Under the pieces are notes generated by a model. It was not told where the DNA came from. It did not search any database and saw nothing but the letters and a program-made list of their open reading frames with translations. Shown piece by piece: positions 34,254 through 43,276 of a stretch of DNA of 64,000 bases. Every line of letters starts with the position of its first letter. Position 1 is the first letter of the stretch. A program made the translations under genes and the position numbers. This DNA comes from JAEYKI01 sp036679405. Lineage in GTDB: Bacteria; Bacillota; Clostridia; Christensenellales; Christensenellaceae. The stretch is from the NCBI GenBank assembly GCA_036679405.1, contig JAVBVZ010000031.1:62001-126000 (forward strand). The letters are read 5' to 3'.

Positions 34254-34371
34254 CCTCCTAAAAAAATTATCCTGTGATAATTCGGAGGCTCCGTAAATCA
34301 AAAAAACTACCCGGTGGGTAGTTCACAGAGAAAAATTGGCCACTGTACAATTGTATGGTGGCTATTTTTAT
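34254..34371 (+). terminator. Three successive hairpins, the last terminator-like
   Basis: Hairpin 1 at 34254-34288 (AATTATC/GATAATT inside CCTCC/GGAGG). Hairpin 2 at 34305-34323 (AACTACCC/GGGTAGTT, 3-nt loop). Hairpin 3 at 34339-34362 (GCCAC..TACAA/TTGTA..GTGGC) followed by TATTTTTATA. The last should end the small membrane protein transcript. Confidence 0.55.
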
Positions 34372-34419
34372 ATATTCGGGTGGCGAATAGAGTCATAAAA
34401 AGGGTTTGGAGGGTTGTCT

Positions 34420-34649
34420 GTGACGGAAATAAAAGAAGTTTATCCCGGGAAGGATTACCGGCTCAACGTTATACTGGATAACGGAAGCAGTATTGTTCTC
34501 AATTTAAAACCGAAACTGCATACAATGCGTTTTGGGCTTTAAAAGACCCGGATTTTTTTATGCGGGCCGAAACGGACGGCAGCATGGTTTTCTGGAACGG
34601 AAAGGTAGAGCTTTCCATCAGCGAGGTCTTTGAGATCCTCGGGAAATAA
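34420..34649 (+). pseudogene. DUF2442-like protein split by a frameshift
   Basis: GTG at 34420 with GGAGGG 6 nt upstream opens a 40-codon frame (TEIKEVYPGKDYRLNVILDN ... HTMRFGL) that stops at 34542. The homologous continuation (WALKDPDFFMRAETDGSMVF ... SEVFEILGK) lies in the -1 frame to 34649. The two halves together match the layout of DUF2442 proteins: an N-terminal beta-rich half with an RF-x-x-L-x-D-x-x-F junction, then DG-x-x-x-W-x-x-x-x-x-L-S. One extra base in the T4 run at 34530-34533 would restore one protein. It may be a true mutation or a sequence error. Confidence 0.6.
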
Positions 34650-34788
34650 GCGCGCTTTTGACTTTTCTTTCGCATATTGGCATCATTCGCCTGCCTAAAA
34701 AGAAAAACGGGTGACGCAAGGGGGTACGGAGGAACGTTAAAGCCCTGTGATTTTGGCAATCATAAAAAACCGGTTTTAAACATTGGCC

Positions 34789-35796
34789 TTATGTGCTGTC
34801 GCGCTGGATCAGTTCGCCCTCAAAGAACATGCGTTCTTCCGTATCACTGCCGTCAATTTTTCTAAAGAGGGTCTGTGCGGCTTTTTTGCCGATCTTATCA
34901 ATGGGTTGTGCAATGGTGGTAAGAGTCGGGTCGATCACTTCGCAAAATTCGTTGTTGTCAAAGCCGACCACCCGGACATCGTCCGGCACCCTAAGGCCCT
35001 GCTGTTTTAAATATTTAATGGCGCCCATTGCAATCGGGTCTGCCGCCGCCATGATGGCGTCGAATGATGCGCCCGACGCAAGCAGGTGTTTGGCGCCTTC
35101 ATAGCCCATGTCCCTTGCCGACATCGGATGCTCAAAAGAAGGAAAATAGACGAGCTCGGGTATATGGGGGAGGCCGCAGTCTTCCAGGCCTTTTAAATAC
35201 CCTTCGTACCGCTGGCGGGTAACACGGACTTCTTTTGGAAAATTGATATATGCAATACGGCGGGAGCCTTTGTGGTATAAAAACCGCGCTGCGTCACGCG
35301 TGCTGCTGTAGCCTTCGGTTGCAATGACGGATATGTCTTCATAAATGTAAAACGAATTATCAGTGAATACAATGGGCAATTTACGGGAAAGATGCAAAAA
35401 ATATTCCTGGGAAGCGCTGTCCATTTTGTATGTGCAATAAACAAGTCCGTCAATGCGCCGCGCAAGCAATTTTTTTGCGTAGCGTATTTCGTTTTCTGTG
35501 CTGTTTTGGGTATCGCAGAGTATAACCATATAATCATGTTCGTAGGCCACCTGTTCTACCGCCTTGAACATTTCGGTATAGAAAAAGTTGGACGCATCGG
35601 GTATCATGAGCGCGATCGTCATGGATTTTTGCGTGCGTATGTTCTTTGCAAAACAGCTTGGTTGATAGTTCAGTTTTTTGACGGCTGACAGCACGGCACT
35701 GCGGGCTTCCTCGCTGGAGGAACCGTTGTTCATAACCCTTGACACCGTCGATTTTGATACGCCTGCAAGTTTTGCCACATCCCAGATTGTCGACAT
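34789..35796 (-). CDS. LacI-family transcriptional regulator (cassette D)
   Basis: A 335-residue repressor: helix-turn-helix TIWDVAKLAGVSKSTVSRVM, hinge SCFAKNIR and a RbsB-like effector domain (IALMIPDASNFFYTEMFKAVEQ, FDAIMAAADPIAMGAIKYLKQQ, VRVVGFDNNEF). The C-terminal LIQRDST is typical. It should control the divergent cassette D promoters through the AACGTTCCCG sites at 37136 and 37263. The ATG at 35796 follows GGAGGG closely. It lies 199 bp after the dehydrogenase on the same strand, so it may be co-transcribed with it. Confidence 0.92.
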   Translation of the reverse strand: MSTIWDVAKLAGVSKSTVSRVMNNGSSSEEARSAVLSAVKKLNYQPSCFAKNIRTQKSMTIALMIPDASNFFYTEMFKAVEQVAYEHDYMVILCDTQNSTENEIRYAKKLLARRIDGLVYCTYKMDSASQEYFLHLSRKLPIVFTDNSFYIYEDISVIATEGYSSTRDAARFLYHKGSRRIAYINFPKEVRVTRQRYEGYLKGLEDCGLPHIPELVYFPSFEHPMSARDMGYEGAKHLLASGASFDAIMAAADPIAMGAIKYLKQQGLRVPDDVRVVGFDNNEFCEVIDPTLTTIAQPIDKIGKKAAQTLFRKIDGSDTEERMFFEGELIQRDST

Positions 35797-35995
35797 ATTC
35801 CCTCCAAAAATGTTTTTTGCAATGAACCTCAAAATTCCGCTTGATCCGGCGGAAATCGGAGCGTCAAAACAAATTAAAATTATTATAACACAAATGCCGC
35901 GTATCTAAACGGCACACGGCGTTTGCAGGTTTATGGTACAGGCTTGGAGCAATACCGTTTATTCCGAATTCAAAACCTTCTTGATGTCACGGTAG

Positions 35996-37024
35996 CTACA
36001 GGCGCGGATCGATCAGGATTTCGATGCCCTCTCCCCGCCGCAAAATCTCGATGCCCTCGGCCGTTTTTTCTAAAGGAAGGGTATGGGTTATCAGGGGCTT
36101 TAAGTCCAGCACGCCGCTTTCCAGGATTTTTACGGCCTGGGGAAAGGAAGCGTTTGCAATCCAAGTGCCTAAAACGGCTACTTCACGGTTGGTAATCATA
36201 TGCTGTGGGATGGCCGGCTCCGCATGGGCGTTAAAGCCAAAAAGCAGGACTGTTCCGCCTCTGCGCACCGCTTTAATACCGGCAAGAAGCTGTGATCCCA
36301 CAACATCCAGGGCGTAATCCGCTCCGATGCCGGTTAAGTCCCTAACAAAAGATTCCATATCTTGGGTAAGCGGGTCCACCAGGTAATCCGCACCGCATGT
36401 GCGTGCAAATTCGCGGCGAAGGGGAGCGGGCTCGGAAACAATGACGGGGGAGGCGCCGCAGGCTTTCATCATCTGTACAAAAAGGAGTCCAATGGCGCCG
36501 GCGCCCATGACCAGCACGCTGTCTCCCGGGCTGACAGGGATCTTGTTTTTGCCGTTTACCAGGCAGGCCAGCGGCTCGGCAAATGCCGCGATCTCGGAAG
36601 GGAGGCCGTCTGAAATTTTATGCGCAACTTTTTCAGATGCGCGGACGTATTCTGCAAATCCTCCGTTTGCGCCGATTCCCATAGGGATAATGTTTTCGCA
36701 CAGGTTCGGCAGGTTTTTTTGACAGTAGGCGCAGATTCCGCAGTAGTCATTTGGGTTTGTGACCACGCGGTCGCCCACTTTTATGTTTTTTACGCCGTCA
36801 CCCGCCTTCACCACTTTTCCGACGAGCTCGTGGCCCAGAATGGTTCCCGGCTTTGCAACGTAGCCGGGCGGGACGGACATAATGTGTACGTCGGTGCCGC
36901 ATATGGAGCACATTTCGATTTGAATGATCAAATCGTCCGGCTTTTGGATCTGTGGCTTTTCAACCTTGCGGATATTTAGCACGCCGTTTCCTTCAAAAAC
37001 GGCGGCGCGCATTGTTTGAGCCAT
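35996..37024 (-). CDS. Zinc-dependent alcohol/polyol dehydrogenase (sorbitol/threonine dehydrogenase type)
   Basis: A 342-residue MDR dehydrogenase with both zinc sites. Catalytic: Cys39 in MCSICGTD with His65 and Glu66 (LGHE). Structural: Cys95, 98, 101 and 109 (YCGICAYCQKNLPNLC). The NAD-binding GAGAIGLLFVQMM is near residue 175. It should oxidise an alcohol group of the sugar imported by cassette D, or reduce the product. The ATG at 37024 has GGGAGG 9 nt upstream; longer in-frame extensions run into the promoter. It is transcribed away from the rest of cassette D, from the shared operator region. Confidence 0.9.
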   Translation of the reverse strand: MAQTMRAAVFEGNGVLNIRKVEKPQIQKPDDLIIQIEMCSICGTDVHIMSVPPGYVAKPGTILGHELVGKVVKAGDGVKNIKVGDRVVTNPNDYCGICAYCQKNLPNLCENIIPMGIGANGGFAEYVRASEKVAHKISDGLPSEIAAFAEPLACLVNGKNKIPVSPGDSVLVMGAGAIGLLFVQMMKACGASPVIVSEPAPLRREFARTCGADYLVDPLTQDMESFVRDLTGIGADYALDVVGSQLLAGIKAVRRGGTVLLFGFNAHAEPAIPQHMITNREVAVLGTWIANASFPQAVKILESGVLDLKPLITHTLPLEKTAEGIEILRRGEGIEILIDPRL

Positions 37025-37103
37025 TCTTTGATACCTCCCTTGAAAATGATATGAGAAATTCGACGGTGCATAAAATATGGAATAGTTTATGGAATATATA
37101 TAT

Positions 37104-37131
37104 ATAGTATCATAAAAATCATGCAAGTCAA
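37104..37131 (-). promoter_or_regulatory. Minus-strand promoter for the cassette D dehydrogenase
   Basis: On the minus strand: TTGACT (37131-37126), a 16-bp spacer and TACTAT (37109-37104). The first operator pair lies directly upstream of the -35 box. Confidence 0.65.
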
Positions 37132-37135
37132 TAGG

Positions 37136-37159
37136 AACGTTCCCGTGAAAACGTTCCCG
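37136..37159. promoter_or_regulatory. Operator pair 1 of cassette D
   Basis: Two copies of AACGTTCCCG (37136-37145, 37150-37159) with a period of 14 bp. The first is part of a perfect 10-bp palindrome, GGAACGTTCC (37134-37143). The motif fits a LacI-family operator and is repeated 127 bp away. Confidence 0.7.
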
Positions 37160-37262
37160 GAAAAAAATAATTGAAAAAAAACCCACAATTTTATATTTTT
37201 TAAAAGAGGATTTGCCATTTTTATGTCGAATTTATAGCAGAGAAGAACAATGCTATGTAGGT

Positions 37263-37286
37263 AACGTTCCCGTGGTAACGTTCCCG
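37263..37286. promoter_or_regulatory. Operator pair 2 of cassette D
   Basis: Two more copies of AACGTTCCCG (37263-37272, 37277-37286), again 14 bp apart and in the same orientation. The pair is 127 bp from pair 1 and 136 bp ahead of the first plus-strand gene. Probably bound by the regulator encoded at 34789. The rest of 37025-37421 is AT-rich. Confidence 0.7.
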
Positions 37287-37421
37287 AACAAAAACTAACA
37301 TCATGAGCATTCATAACCGGCTTTCATATTTAGGCATAAGAAAATTTATTTAAAAACTGATTTCTTTTAAAAATGAATAAATGTTTCTCAATAATTATCA
37401 TTGATTGGAGGAACTCTTATA

Positions 37422-38567
37422 ATGAACAAGAAGTATGTGGAAGATACCTCAATGGCCGGACGCAGAGCTGAAATTGAGATTAAGGTGCAGCGAATTGTCC
37501 GTTTATTGGAAGAGGAAGGCTTGGAGGCGCTTTATCTGACGCGCCAATCAAATTTTGCGTGGATTACCGCCGGGTCGTCTAGCATTGTTACCATGTGCAT
37601 GGAAGACGGTGTTGCCGCCGTTCTTGTTACAAAAGACGGCAGGCGTTTTGCTATTACCGACGCTGTGGAAGAAAACCGCATGAAAGAGGAACAGCATTTG
37701 GAGGAACTGGGTTTTGAAATTATTTCCCAGGCGTGGTATGAGAAACGAAACGAGGAGTTTATTAAGAAGATTGTAGGCAGTATGGAGAAGGTGGGCGCAG
37801 ATATTTGTTTTGGGCGCGCAAAGATGATACAGGATAAAATAAGCCCGCTGCGTTTTTCTTTGACTGATAACGAAATATGCCGGTATCAGTACCTTGGGGA
37901 TACGATGTCCGAAGCGCTCGAAAAATATCTGGCAACAGTCCGCCCCGGTATGACGGAATATGAGATCGCGGGTGGCGTCGCGGGCTCTCTCTGGCCGCAC
38001 ATGATAGACCAGGTTTTGTTCCTGGTGGCCAGCGATGAGCGTATATTGAAGCACCGGCATGCAATACCCACCTCTAAAAAACTGGATAAGAGCTTAATGG
38101 TTTCCTGCAACGGACGCTACAAGGGCCTTATTACCACGGTGACGCGCATGGTCTATTTCGGCACGGCGCCCAAAGATTTATTGGAAAGATATGAAGTGAC
38201 CGCGGAGATAGAATGCCGCATGATAGAGGCCACCAAACCGGGTGTGGACGATCTGGTGCCGCACATGGTAGGCAAGCAGGCCTATAAAGAGTTTGGATAT
38301 GAGCAGATGTATTACCTGCATCACCAGGGCGGGCCGCAGGGCTATTACAACCGGAACTATCTTGTTTCCGAGCTCAAGCATGAAGTGACCCAGGCAAACC
38401 AGTGTTATTGCTATAACCCGGTTGTTTCGGGAACCAAGACGGAAGACGCTTTTATTGCCACACCCGAAGGGCCTTTGATGGTCACCAAGCCCAAGAGTTT
38501 TCCAAAGATCATAAAGACAGTGAACGGCGTGCGTTTTGAGCGGCCGGGAATGCTCGTTATAGAATAA
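37422..38567 (+). CDS. Creatinase/M24 'pita-bread' protein lacking metal ligands
   Basis: A 381-residue protein with the two-domain layout of the creatinase/prolidase (M24B) family: an N-terminal creatinase-like domain (residues about 15-145: EGLEALYLTRQSNFAWITAG) and a C-terminal pita-bread domain (ATVRPGMTEYEIAG onward). The metal-binding Asp-Asp-His-Glu-Glu set of M24 peptidases is not there. The DxGxxxxGYxxDxxR strand reads SCNGRYKGLITTVTRMVYFG, the His motif reads YYLHHQGGPQG and the first Glu motif reads CYNPVVSG. Creatinase is a known metal-free member of this fold, so a non-peptidase enzyme is more likely than a peptidase. First gene of the cassette D operon. GGAGGA lies 9 nt before the ATG. 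Confidence 0.8.
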   Translation: MNKKYVEDTSMAGRRAEIEIKVQRIVRLLEEEGLEALYLTRQSNFAWITAGSSSIVTMCMEDGVAAVLVTKDGRRFAITDAVEENRMKEEQHLEELGFEIISQAWYEKRNEEFIKKIVGSMEKVGADICFGRAKMIQDKISPLRFSLTDNEICRYQYLGDTMSEALEKYLATVRPGMTEYEIAGGVAGSLWPHMIDQVLFLVASDERILKHRHAIPTSKKLDKSLMVSCNGRYKGLITTVTRMVYFGTAPKDLLERYEVTAEIECRMIEATKPGVDDLVPHMVGKQAYKEFGYEQMYYLHHQGGPQGYYNRNYLVSELKHEVTQANQCYCYNPVVSGTKTEDAFIATPEGPLMVTKPKSFPKIIKTVNGVRFERPGMLVIE

Positions 38568-38728
38568 CTATTTAAAAAAACATTTACAGCCAACAGAAAA
38601 AGCCGTATTTATATGCAGCATTCGGTTATGTTTTTTGTACCCTCAAAATCCATTTTTCTTAGTTGCCGGATAAATCCGGACCGCATATTGCAAAAAAAAT
38701 TATACATATCAATAAAGGAGAGAAGGTT

Positions 38729-39721
38729 ATGAGTCAAATCAAATACAGTGCTATTATCGGTTCCCTGGGGCAAACGAGCGACCGCTTTATGAAATGCGGA
38801 TATAAAGACCCGTGTCTTTTCAAAGATGAATTCCCGGACGTAATAAAGAATTTGGAAAAAATGCAGGTTTTAAAAGGAGCGGACCTGTACCAGGCGCCCA
38901 GCGGGCCGCTTTCCGACCCGGATACCGTAAATGAGATCCTGACTGCATCCGGCTTTGAAGCTTCTTCCGTTCTGCCCATGGTGTTTGGGGACAGGCGCTG
39001 GCAAAAGGGCTCTATATCCGCTGCCGACAAAGACGTTCGGGACGCAGCGCTACGCCTCATTAAACAGAATATTGATTTCAACGCAAAATTGGTGGGCAGC
39101 CCAAGCGTGGATCTTTGGCTGGGGCAGGATGGGTTTGACTACCCCTTGCAGACAGACTATCGCAAACAATGGGACGACCTGGTGGCCGCGGTGCGCGAAC
39201 TTGCGGACTATAATCCGAATATCAATCTTACGCTGGAAGGGAAAATACGTGAGCCGCGCAACCGTTCGCTGATCGATACAACCATGACGGCGTTGCTTGT
39301 TTGCCAGGAAGTAGACAGGAAAAATGTCGGCGTCGCCATAGATTTCGGGCATGTGTTCCAGTCCCAGCAGAATGCCGCGCAGAATATTGAGGTGGCCGCC
39401 AAATACGGCAAGCTTTTCATGCTGCACGCCAACGACAATTACAATCTCTGGGACGACGACATGATCGTCGGTTCCCTGAGGCTCACCGAGTTTATAGAGA
39501 TTTTCTATTCGCTGCGCAAGGTGGGGTACGACGGATTTATAGCGGTGGATATTTTTCCATACAGGGAAGACCAGTATGAAGCCACCCGCCAAAGCGTGCT
39601 CAATATGAAAAAATATGAAGAAATGATCGATGAGATCGGCTTTGAAAAACTCTCGGACGTCATCGAAAACGGTGATGCCTGTGAAATGGTCAGGGTCGTC
39701 AGGGAAGGCGTTTTTAAATAA
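38729..39721 (+). CDS. Xylose-isomerase-like TIM-barrel protein
   Basis: A 330-residue TIM-barrel sugar isomerase/epimerase. Likely metal ligands: Glu in NLTLEGKIREPRNR, Asp/His in VGVAIDFGHVF, and Asp in FIAVDIFPYRED, with FMLHANDN providing the next strand end. The KIREPRN element resembles the KxNEPR motif of L-rhamnose and xylose isomerase relatives. It should convert the sugar imported by cassette D in the cytoplasm. I use the ATG at 38729, which follows AAGGAG; earlier in-frame codons read through the ribosome site. Confidence 0.8.
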   Translation: MSQIKYSAIIGSLGQTSDRFMKCGYKDPCLFKDEFPDVIKNLEKMQVLKGADLYQAPSGPLSDPDTVNEILTASGFEASSVLPMVFGDRRWQKGSISAADKDVRDAALRLIKQNIDFNAKLVGSPSVDLWLGQDGFDYPLQTDYRKQWDDLVAAVRELADYNPNINLTLEGKIREPRNRSLIDTTMTALLVCQEVDRKNVGVAIDFGHVFQSQQNAAQNIEVAAKYGKLFMLHANDNYNLWDDDMIVGSLRLTEFIEIFYSLRKVGYDGFIAVDIFPYREDQYEATRQSVLNMKKYEEMIDEIGFEKLSDVIENGDACEMVRVVREGVFK

Positions 39722-39756
39722 GCTTTAAGCGCTCTTACACGATTGAGGAGAAAAAA

Positions 39757-41244
39757 ATGCAAGACAATGTTATTTTAGAGATCCGGGACGTAAGCAAGAG
39801 CTTTTCTGGTGTGAAGGTGCTCCGGGATATCAATCTCACCGTCCGCCGGGGCGAGGTGCACGTAGTGGTCGGTGAGAACGGCGCAGGAAAATCCACGCTG
39901 ATGAAGATTATTTCCGGCGTTTATCAAAAGGACGAAGGGCAGCTTATCTTTGAAGGAAAACCTATTACGATTAACAGCGTGCAGCACGCCCAGGAACTGG
40001 GGATCAGCATTATCCACCAGGAGTTTAACCTGCTGGAAAGCCGCACGGTTGCACAGAATATATTTTTAGGACGAGAGCCGGTCAGGAACAAAGGCCTCAA
40101 ACTGGTAGACATAGATGCGATGAACGCGCGCAGCAGTGAGCTTCTCGGTTTTTTGGGGATCAATCTTGATCCGCGCACAAAGGTGTCCTCCCTGGGCATC
40201 GCGCAGCAGCAAATGGTGGAGGTTGCCAAAGCGCTTTCGTTTGATTCCAAACTGCTCATTATGGACGAACCAACTGCAACGCTTACCCGGAACGAAATCG
40301 GCAAGCTTTTTGATATCATAAGAAAGCTAAAAAGCGAAGACGTATCCATTATTTACATTTCGCACAGGCTTGAGGAATTAAAGGAGATCGCGGACACCAT
40401 CAGCGTGCTCCGGGATGGAAAACTGGTTGGCAATCTGGACGCCGCCGGGGCAACGACCGACCAGATCATCAAGATGATGGTGGGCAGGGAGATTACAAAC
40501 CAGTACCACCGGGATTACAACCAGCCGGGCGAAGAAGTGCTCAGCGTTCATCATTTGTCCTCCTATAGATTCAAGGATATCAGCCTAACGGCCCGGCGGG
40601 GAGAAATCGTCGGGCTGTCCGGGCTGGTGGGCGCGGGCAGGACGGAGCTGATTAAGGCCGTTTTTGGCTATGAACCTTTCGAGAGCGGCACAGTCACGAT
40701 ATTCGGCAAATCTTTCAGCCGCTTAAATACGCAGACGACCAGCCGGATGAAGGTAGGCCTGGTGCCTGAAGACCGCAAGGGAGAAGGTGCAATTATGGAG
40801 ATGTCCATCCGGGAAAATATTTCGCACGCATCCCTGCGTATGCTTTTTCCAAAAGGCATTATCGACAAGAAAAAGGAAGCCGAAGTTGCAATAAAGTATA
40901 AAGAAGACCTAAATATTGCAACATCCGGCATCAATAAGGTTGTGAAGTACTTAAGCGGGGGCAACCAGCAGAAGGTTGTGGTCGCCAAGTGGCTGTGCGC
41001 CGAATGCGACCTCATCTTGTTTGACGAGCCCACGCGTGGGATTGATGTAGGTGCGCGGGAAGAAATTTATGAGATTATGAATGCGCTGGTGCGCGCGGGA
41101 AAGGCGGTGCTCATGATATCGTCCGACCTGCCCGAATTGCTGGGGCTTTGCGACCGTATCTATGTGATGAAAGACGGCAAAATCACGGGCGAATTTGCAA
41201 GAGAAGAAGCAACGCAGGAAAAATTGCTTGCTTTGAGCATATAG
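39757..41244 (+). CDS. Sugar ABC transporter ATPase, RbsA type (cassette D)
   Basis: A 495-residue two-domain ATPase. Domain 1: P-loop GENGAGKST, signature LGIAQQQMVEVAKAL, Walker B LLIMDEPTATL. Domain 2: degenerate P-loop GLVGAGRTE, signature LSGGNQQKVVVAKWL, Walker B LILFDEPTRGID. The upstream isomerase gene ends 35 bp before it; the TTG-started permease begins 14 bp after it. Works with two permeases encoded by adjacent overlapping genes. Confidence 0.94.
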   Translation: MQDNVILEIRDVSKSFSGVKVLRDINLTVRRGEVHVVVGENGAGKSTLMKIISGVYQKDEGQLIFEGKPITINSVQHAQELGISIIHQEFNLLESRTVAQNIFLGREPVRNKGLKLVDIDAMNARSSELLGFLGINLDPRTKVSSLGIAQQQMVEVAKALSFDSKLLIMDEPTATLTRNEIGKLFDIIRKLKSEDVSIIYISHRLEELKEIADTISVLRDGKLVGNLDAAGATTDQIIKMMVGREITNQYHRDYNQPGEEVLSVHHLSSYRFKDISLTARRGEIVGLSGLVGAGRTELIKAVFGYEPFESGTVTIFGKSFSRLNTQTTSRMKVGLVPEDRKGEGAIMEMSIRENISHASLRMLFPKGIIDKKKEAEVAIKYKEDLNIATSGINKVVKYLSGGNQQKVVVAKWLCAECDLILFDEPTRGIDVGAREEIYEIMNALVRAGKAVLMISSDLPELLGLCDRIYVMKDGKITGEFAREEATQEKLLALSI

Positions 41245-41258
41245 TGGGGGGGATTGAG

Positions 41259-42236
41259 TTGGAGAAGAAAGCAATTTTTAAAAGCAGGGAACAATTTGGA
41301 CTGATCATTGGGATCGTTGTATTGTTTGTGTATATGAGCATATTCGCGGACGGGTTTTTAAGCTGGTACAACCTGCACAATCTGATTAAAGACACTTCCA
41401 TTCTGCTGATCGTTGCCACCGGCATGACGTTTGTGATTCTGATTGGAAAGATTGATATGTCGGCCGGTTCGGTGATGTCGCTGACCGCCATCGTCACCAC
41501 CATCCTTTTATCCCAGGGGGTGAATGTTGCCGTTGCGATTGCCGCCGGAATCGGCAGCGGCGCTTTGATCGGTCTTTTAAACGGGTATCTGATCGGCATA
41601 CAAAAGCTGGATCATTTTGTGACCACCTTTGCCACTCTGAGCCTGGCCAAGGGCCTTGCCCTGGTCTTGTGCGACGGAGATATCATCAATACCGGCAATG
41701 CGGCTTTCAAGGCTATTGGCGCAAGCACCACCCTGTTTTTGGGCTTGCACATATATATTTGGATCGCCGCCATTATCTTTGGGGTGATGCTGGTTGTGCT
41801 GGGGCGGAGTAAGTTTGGGTATAAGGTCTATTCCATCGGCGGGTCCGAACAGGCTTCCGCGCTGGCCGGCATCCGGGTCAAAAACGTTTTCATCAAGGTG
41901 TTTTTGATTTCCAGCATCCTGGCCGCCGTGGGCGGGCTGCTTTTGGCCAGTAAGGCGAACAACGGAAATGCAACCATTGGAGACGGGTACGAATTCAACG
42001 CGATCGCTACCGTAATTATCGGCGGAACCCCTTTTGACGGAGGCCGGGGCGGCCTGCAGGGAACGCTGATCGGTGCGTTTTTGATATGCCTCCTTAAAAA
42101 CGGGCTGCGGTTCTTAAACATCACGCCTTCGCTTCAGTATGTGATTATCGGGATCGTGATCCTGGCGGTCATCATTGTGGATGTGATGGTCAACGAACGC
42201 AGAAAACGTGAAGAGCTAAGGAGGGTGGAACAATGA
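41259..42236 (+). CDS. Sugar ABC transporter permease 1, RbsC type (cassette D)
   Basis: A 325-residue membrane protein of the RbsC family, with MTFVILIGKIDMSAGSVMSLTAI and TVIIGGTPFDGGRGGLQGTLIGAF. I chose TTG at 41259: a G-rich ribosome site (GGGGGGG) lies 6 nt upstream and the next residues (EKKAIFKSREQFG) give a proper cytoplasmic N-terminus before helix 1. The longer in-frame extension overlaps the ATPase gene by about 100 bp and is unlikely. The stop overlaps the next permease start (ATGA). Confidence 0.9.
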   Translation: MEKKAIFKSREQFGLIIGIVVLFVYMSIFADGFLSWYNLHNLIKDTSILLIVATGMTFVILIGKIDMSAGSVMSLTAIVTTILLSQGVNVAVAIAAGIGSGALIGLLNGYLIGIQKLDHFVTTFATLSLAKGLALVLCDGDIINTGNAAFKAIGASTTLFLGLHIYIWIAAIIFGVMLVVLGRSKFGYKVYSIGGSEQASALAGIRVKNVFIKVFLISSILAAVGGLLLASKANNGNATIGDGYEFNAIATVIIGGTPFDGGRGGLQGTLIGAFLICLLKNGLRFLNITPSLQYVIIGIVILAVIIVDVMVNERRKREELRRVEQ

Positions 42237-43198
42237 AAACAAGAGCATCCGGATTTATCCTTCAAATATCAAAAATCCTGCTGCTTGCAGGCATCGTGAT
42301 CGTTGCCAGCCTGTACGCCAGCAATCCTGCTGAGAACATATTCAATGTCCTGATGATCCAGGCGCCGTTTATGCTGATCTATTGCTTCGGAATGACAATG
42401 GTCATCCTTACGGGAGGGCTGGATCTCTCTATCGGGTCGGTAGCCGCATTCTCTTCTTACATCGGCGCAACGCTGATCATCCAGGGGAATGTCGTGCTGG
42501 GCGTGGCCGTCGGACTGGCCATCGGCGCCGGGATCGGCGTGGTCAACGGGCTTTTGATATCCAAGGTAAAATTATCCCCGTTTATCGCTACCTACGGCAT
42601 GGACTGGGTCATCAGGGGACTGGTGCTGTTTATATTGGCCGGTACAAAAATCTTTGGGTTTTGCGACGGATTTCGGCTGATATCCACCGGAAAGCCCATT
42701 GTCTTTTCGGATACTATGAGTATTTCCAATCCGTTTATTATTGCTATGGTCATATTCGTCGGCCTGATGTTTTTGCTGAGAAAGACAACGTTTGGGCGTA
42801 ATGTGTACGCTGCGGGATCAAATATCCGGGCCACCCGTATCACCGGTGTGAATACGGACAAGGTTATTATCATTATTTATATGATATCCGGGCTGTTGGC
42901 TGCGGTGGCGGGGCTGCTCTATGCGGCGGTTCTGGATTGTGCCGAACCGAATATCGGCACCAACTACGCTTTGCTGGCCATCGCCGCCACTTTGGTGGGC
43001 GGCACGTCCATTGCCGGCGGAAAAGGCGGCGTAAGCAATACTATCATTGGCGTTTTGGTCATGGTATTTTTGACAAACGCGCTGGCCGTACTGGGCGTAT
43101 CGCATCTCTGGCAGGAAGCGGTGTTCGGTATCGTGATCATTGCGGCCGCACTGATGGAAAAAGCAAGACAGAAACAAATCATGCTTTTGCAGATGTAA
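42233..43198 (+). CDS. Sugar ABC transporter permease 2, RbsC type (cassette D)
   Basis: A 321-residue membrane protein with MTMVILTGGLDLSIGSVAAFSSY and ATLVGGTSIAGGKGGVSNTI. Its ATG overlaps the first permease stop codon by 4 nt, so translation is coupled. Cassettes D and E each have two permeases where A and C have one, suggesting a heterodimeric channel. Confidence 0.92.
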   Translation: MKTRASGFILQISKILLLAGIVIVASLYASNPAENIFNVLMIQAPFMLIYCFGMTMVILTGGLDLSIGSVAAFSSYIGATLIIQGNVVLGVAVGLAIGAGIGVVNGLLISKVKLSPFIATYGMDWVIRGLVLFILAGTKIFGFCDGFRLISTGKPIVFSDTMSISNPFIIAMVIFVGLMFLLRKTTFGRNVYAAGSNIRATRITGVNTDKVIIIIYMISGLLAAVAGLLYAAVLDCAEPNIGTNYALLAIAATLVGGTSIAGGKGGVSNTIIGVLVMVFLTNALAVLGVSHLWQEAVFGIVIIAAALMEKARQKQIMLLQM

Positions 43199-43276
43199 GG
43201 CCTGATAACGCGTCTCATATCAGGGTATATGCAAGGCGCGAATTATATTAGGAAAAATAATGAGGAGGAACAAGAA

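Noticed and set aside
37422..38567. Annotation as Xaa-Pro aminopeptidase
   Set aside because: The five metal ligands needed for M24 peptidase activity are not found at the expected motifs.
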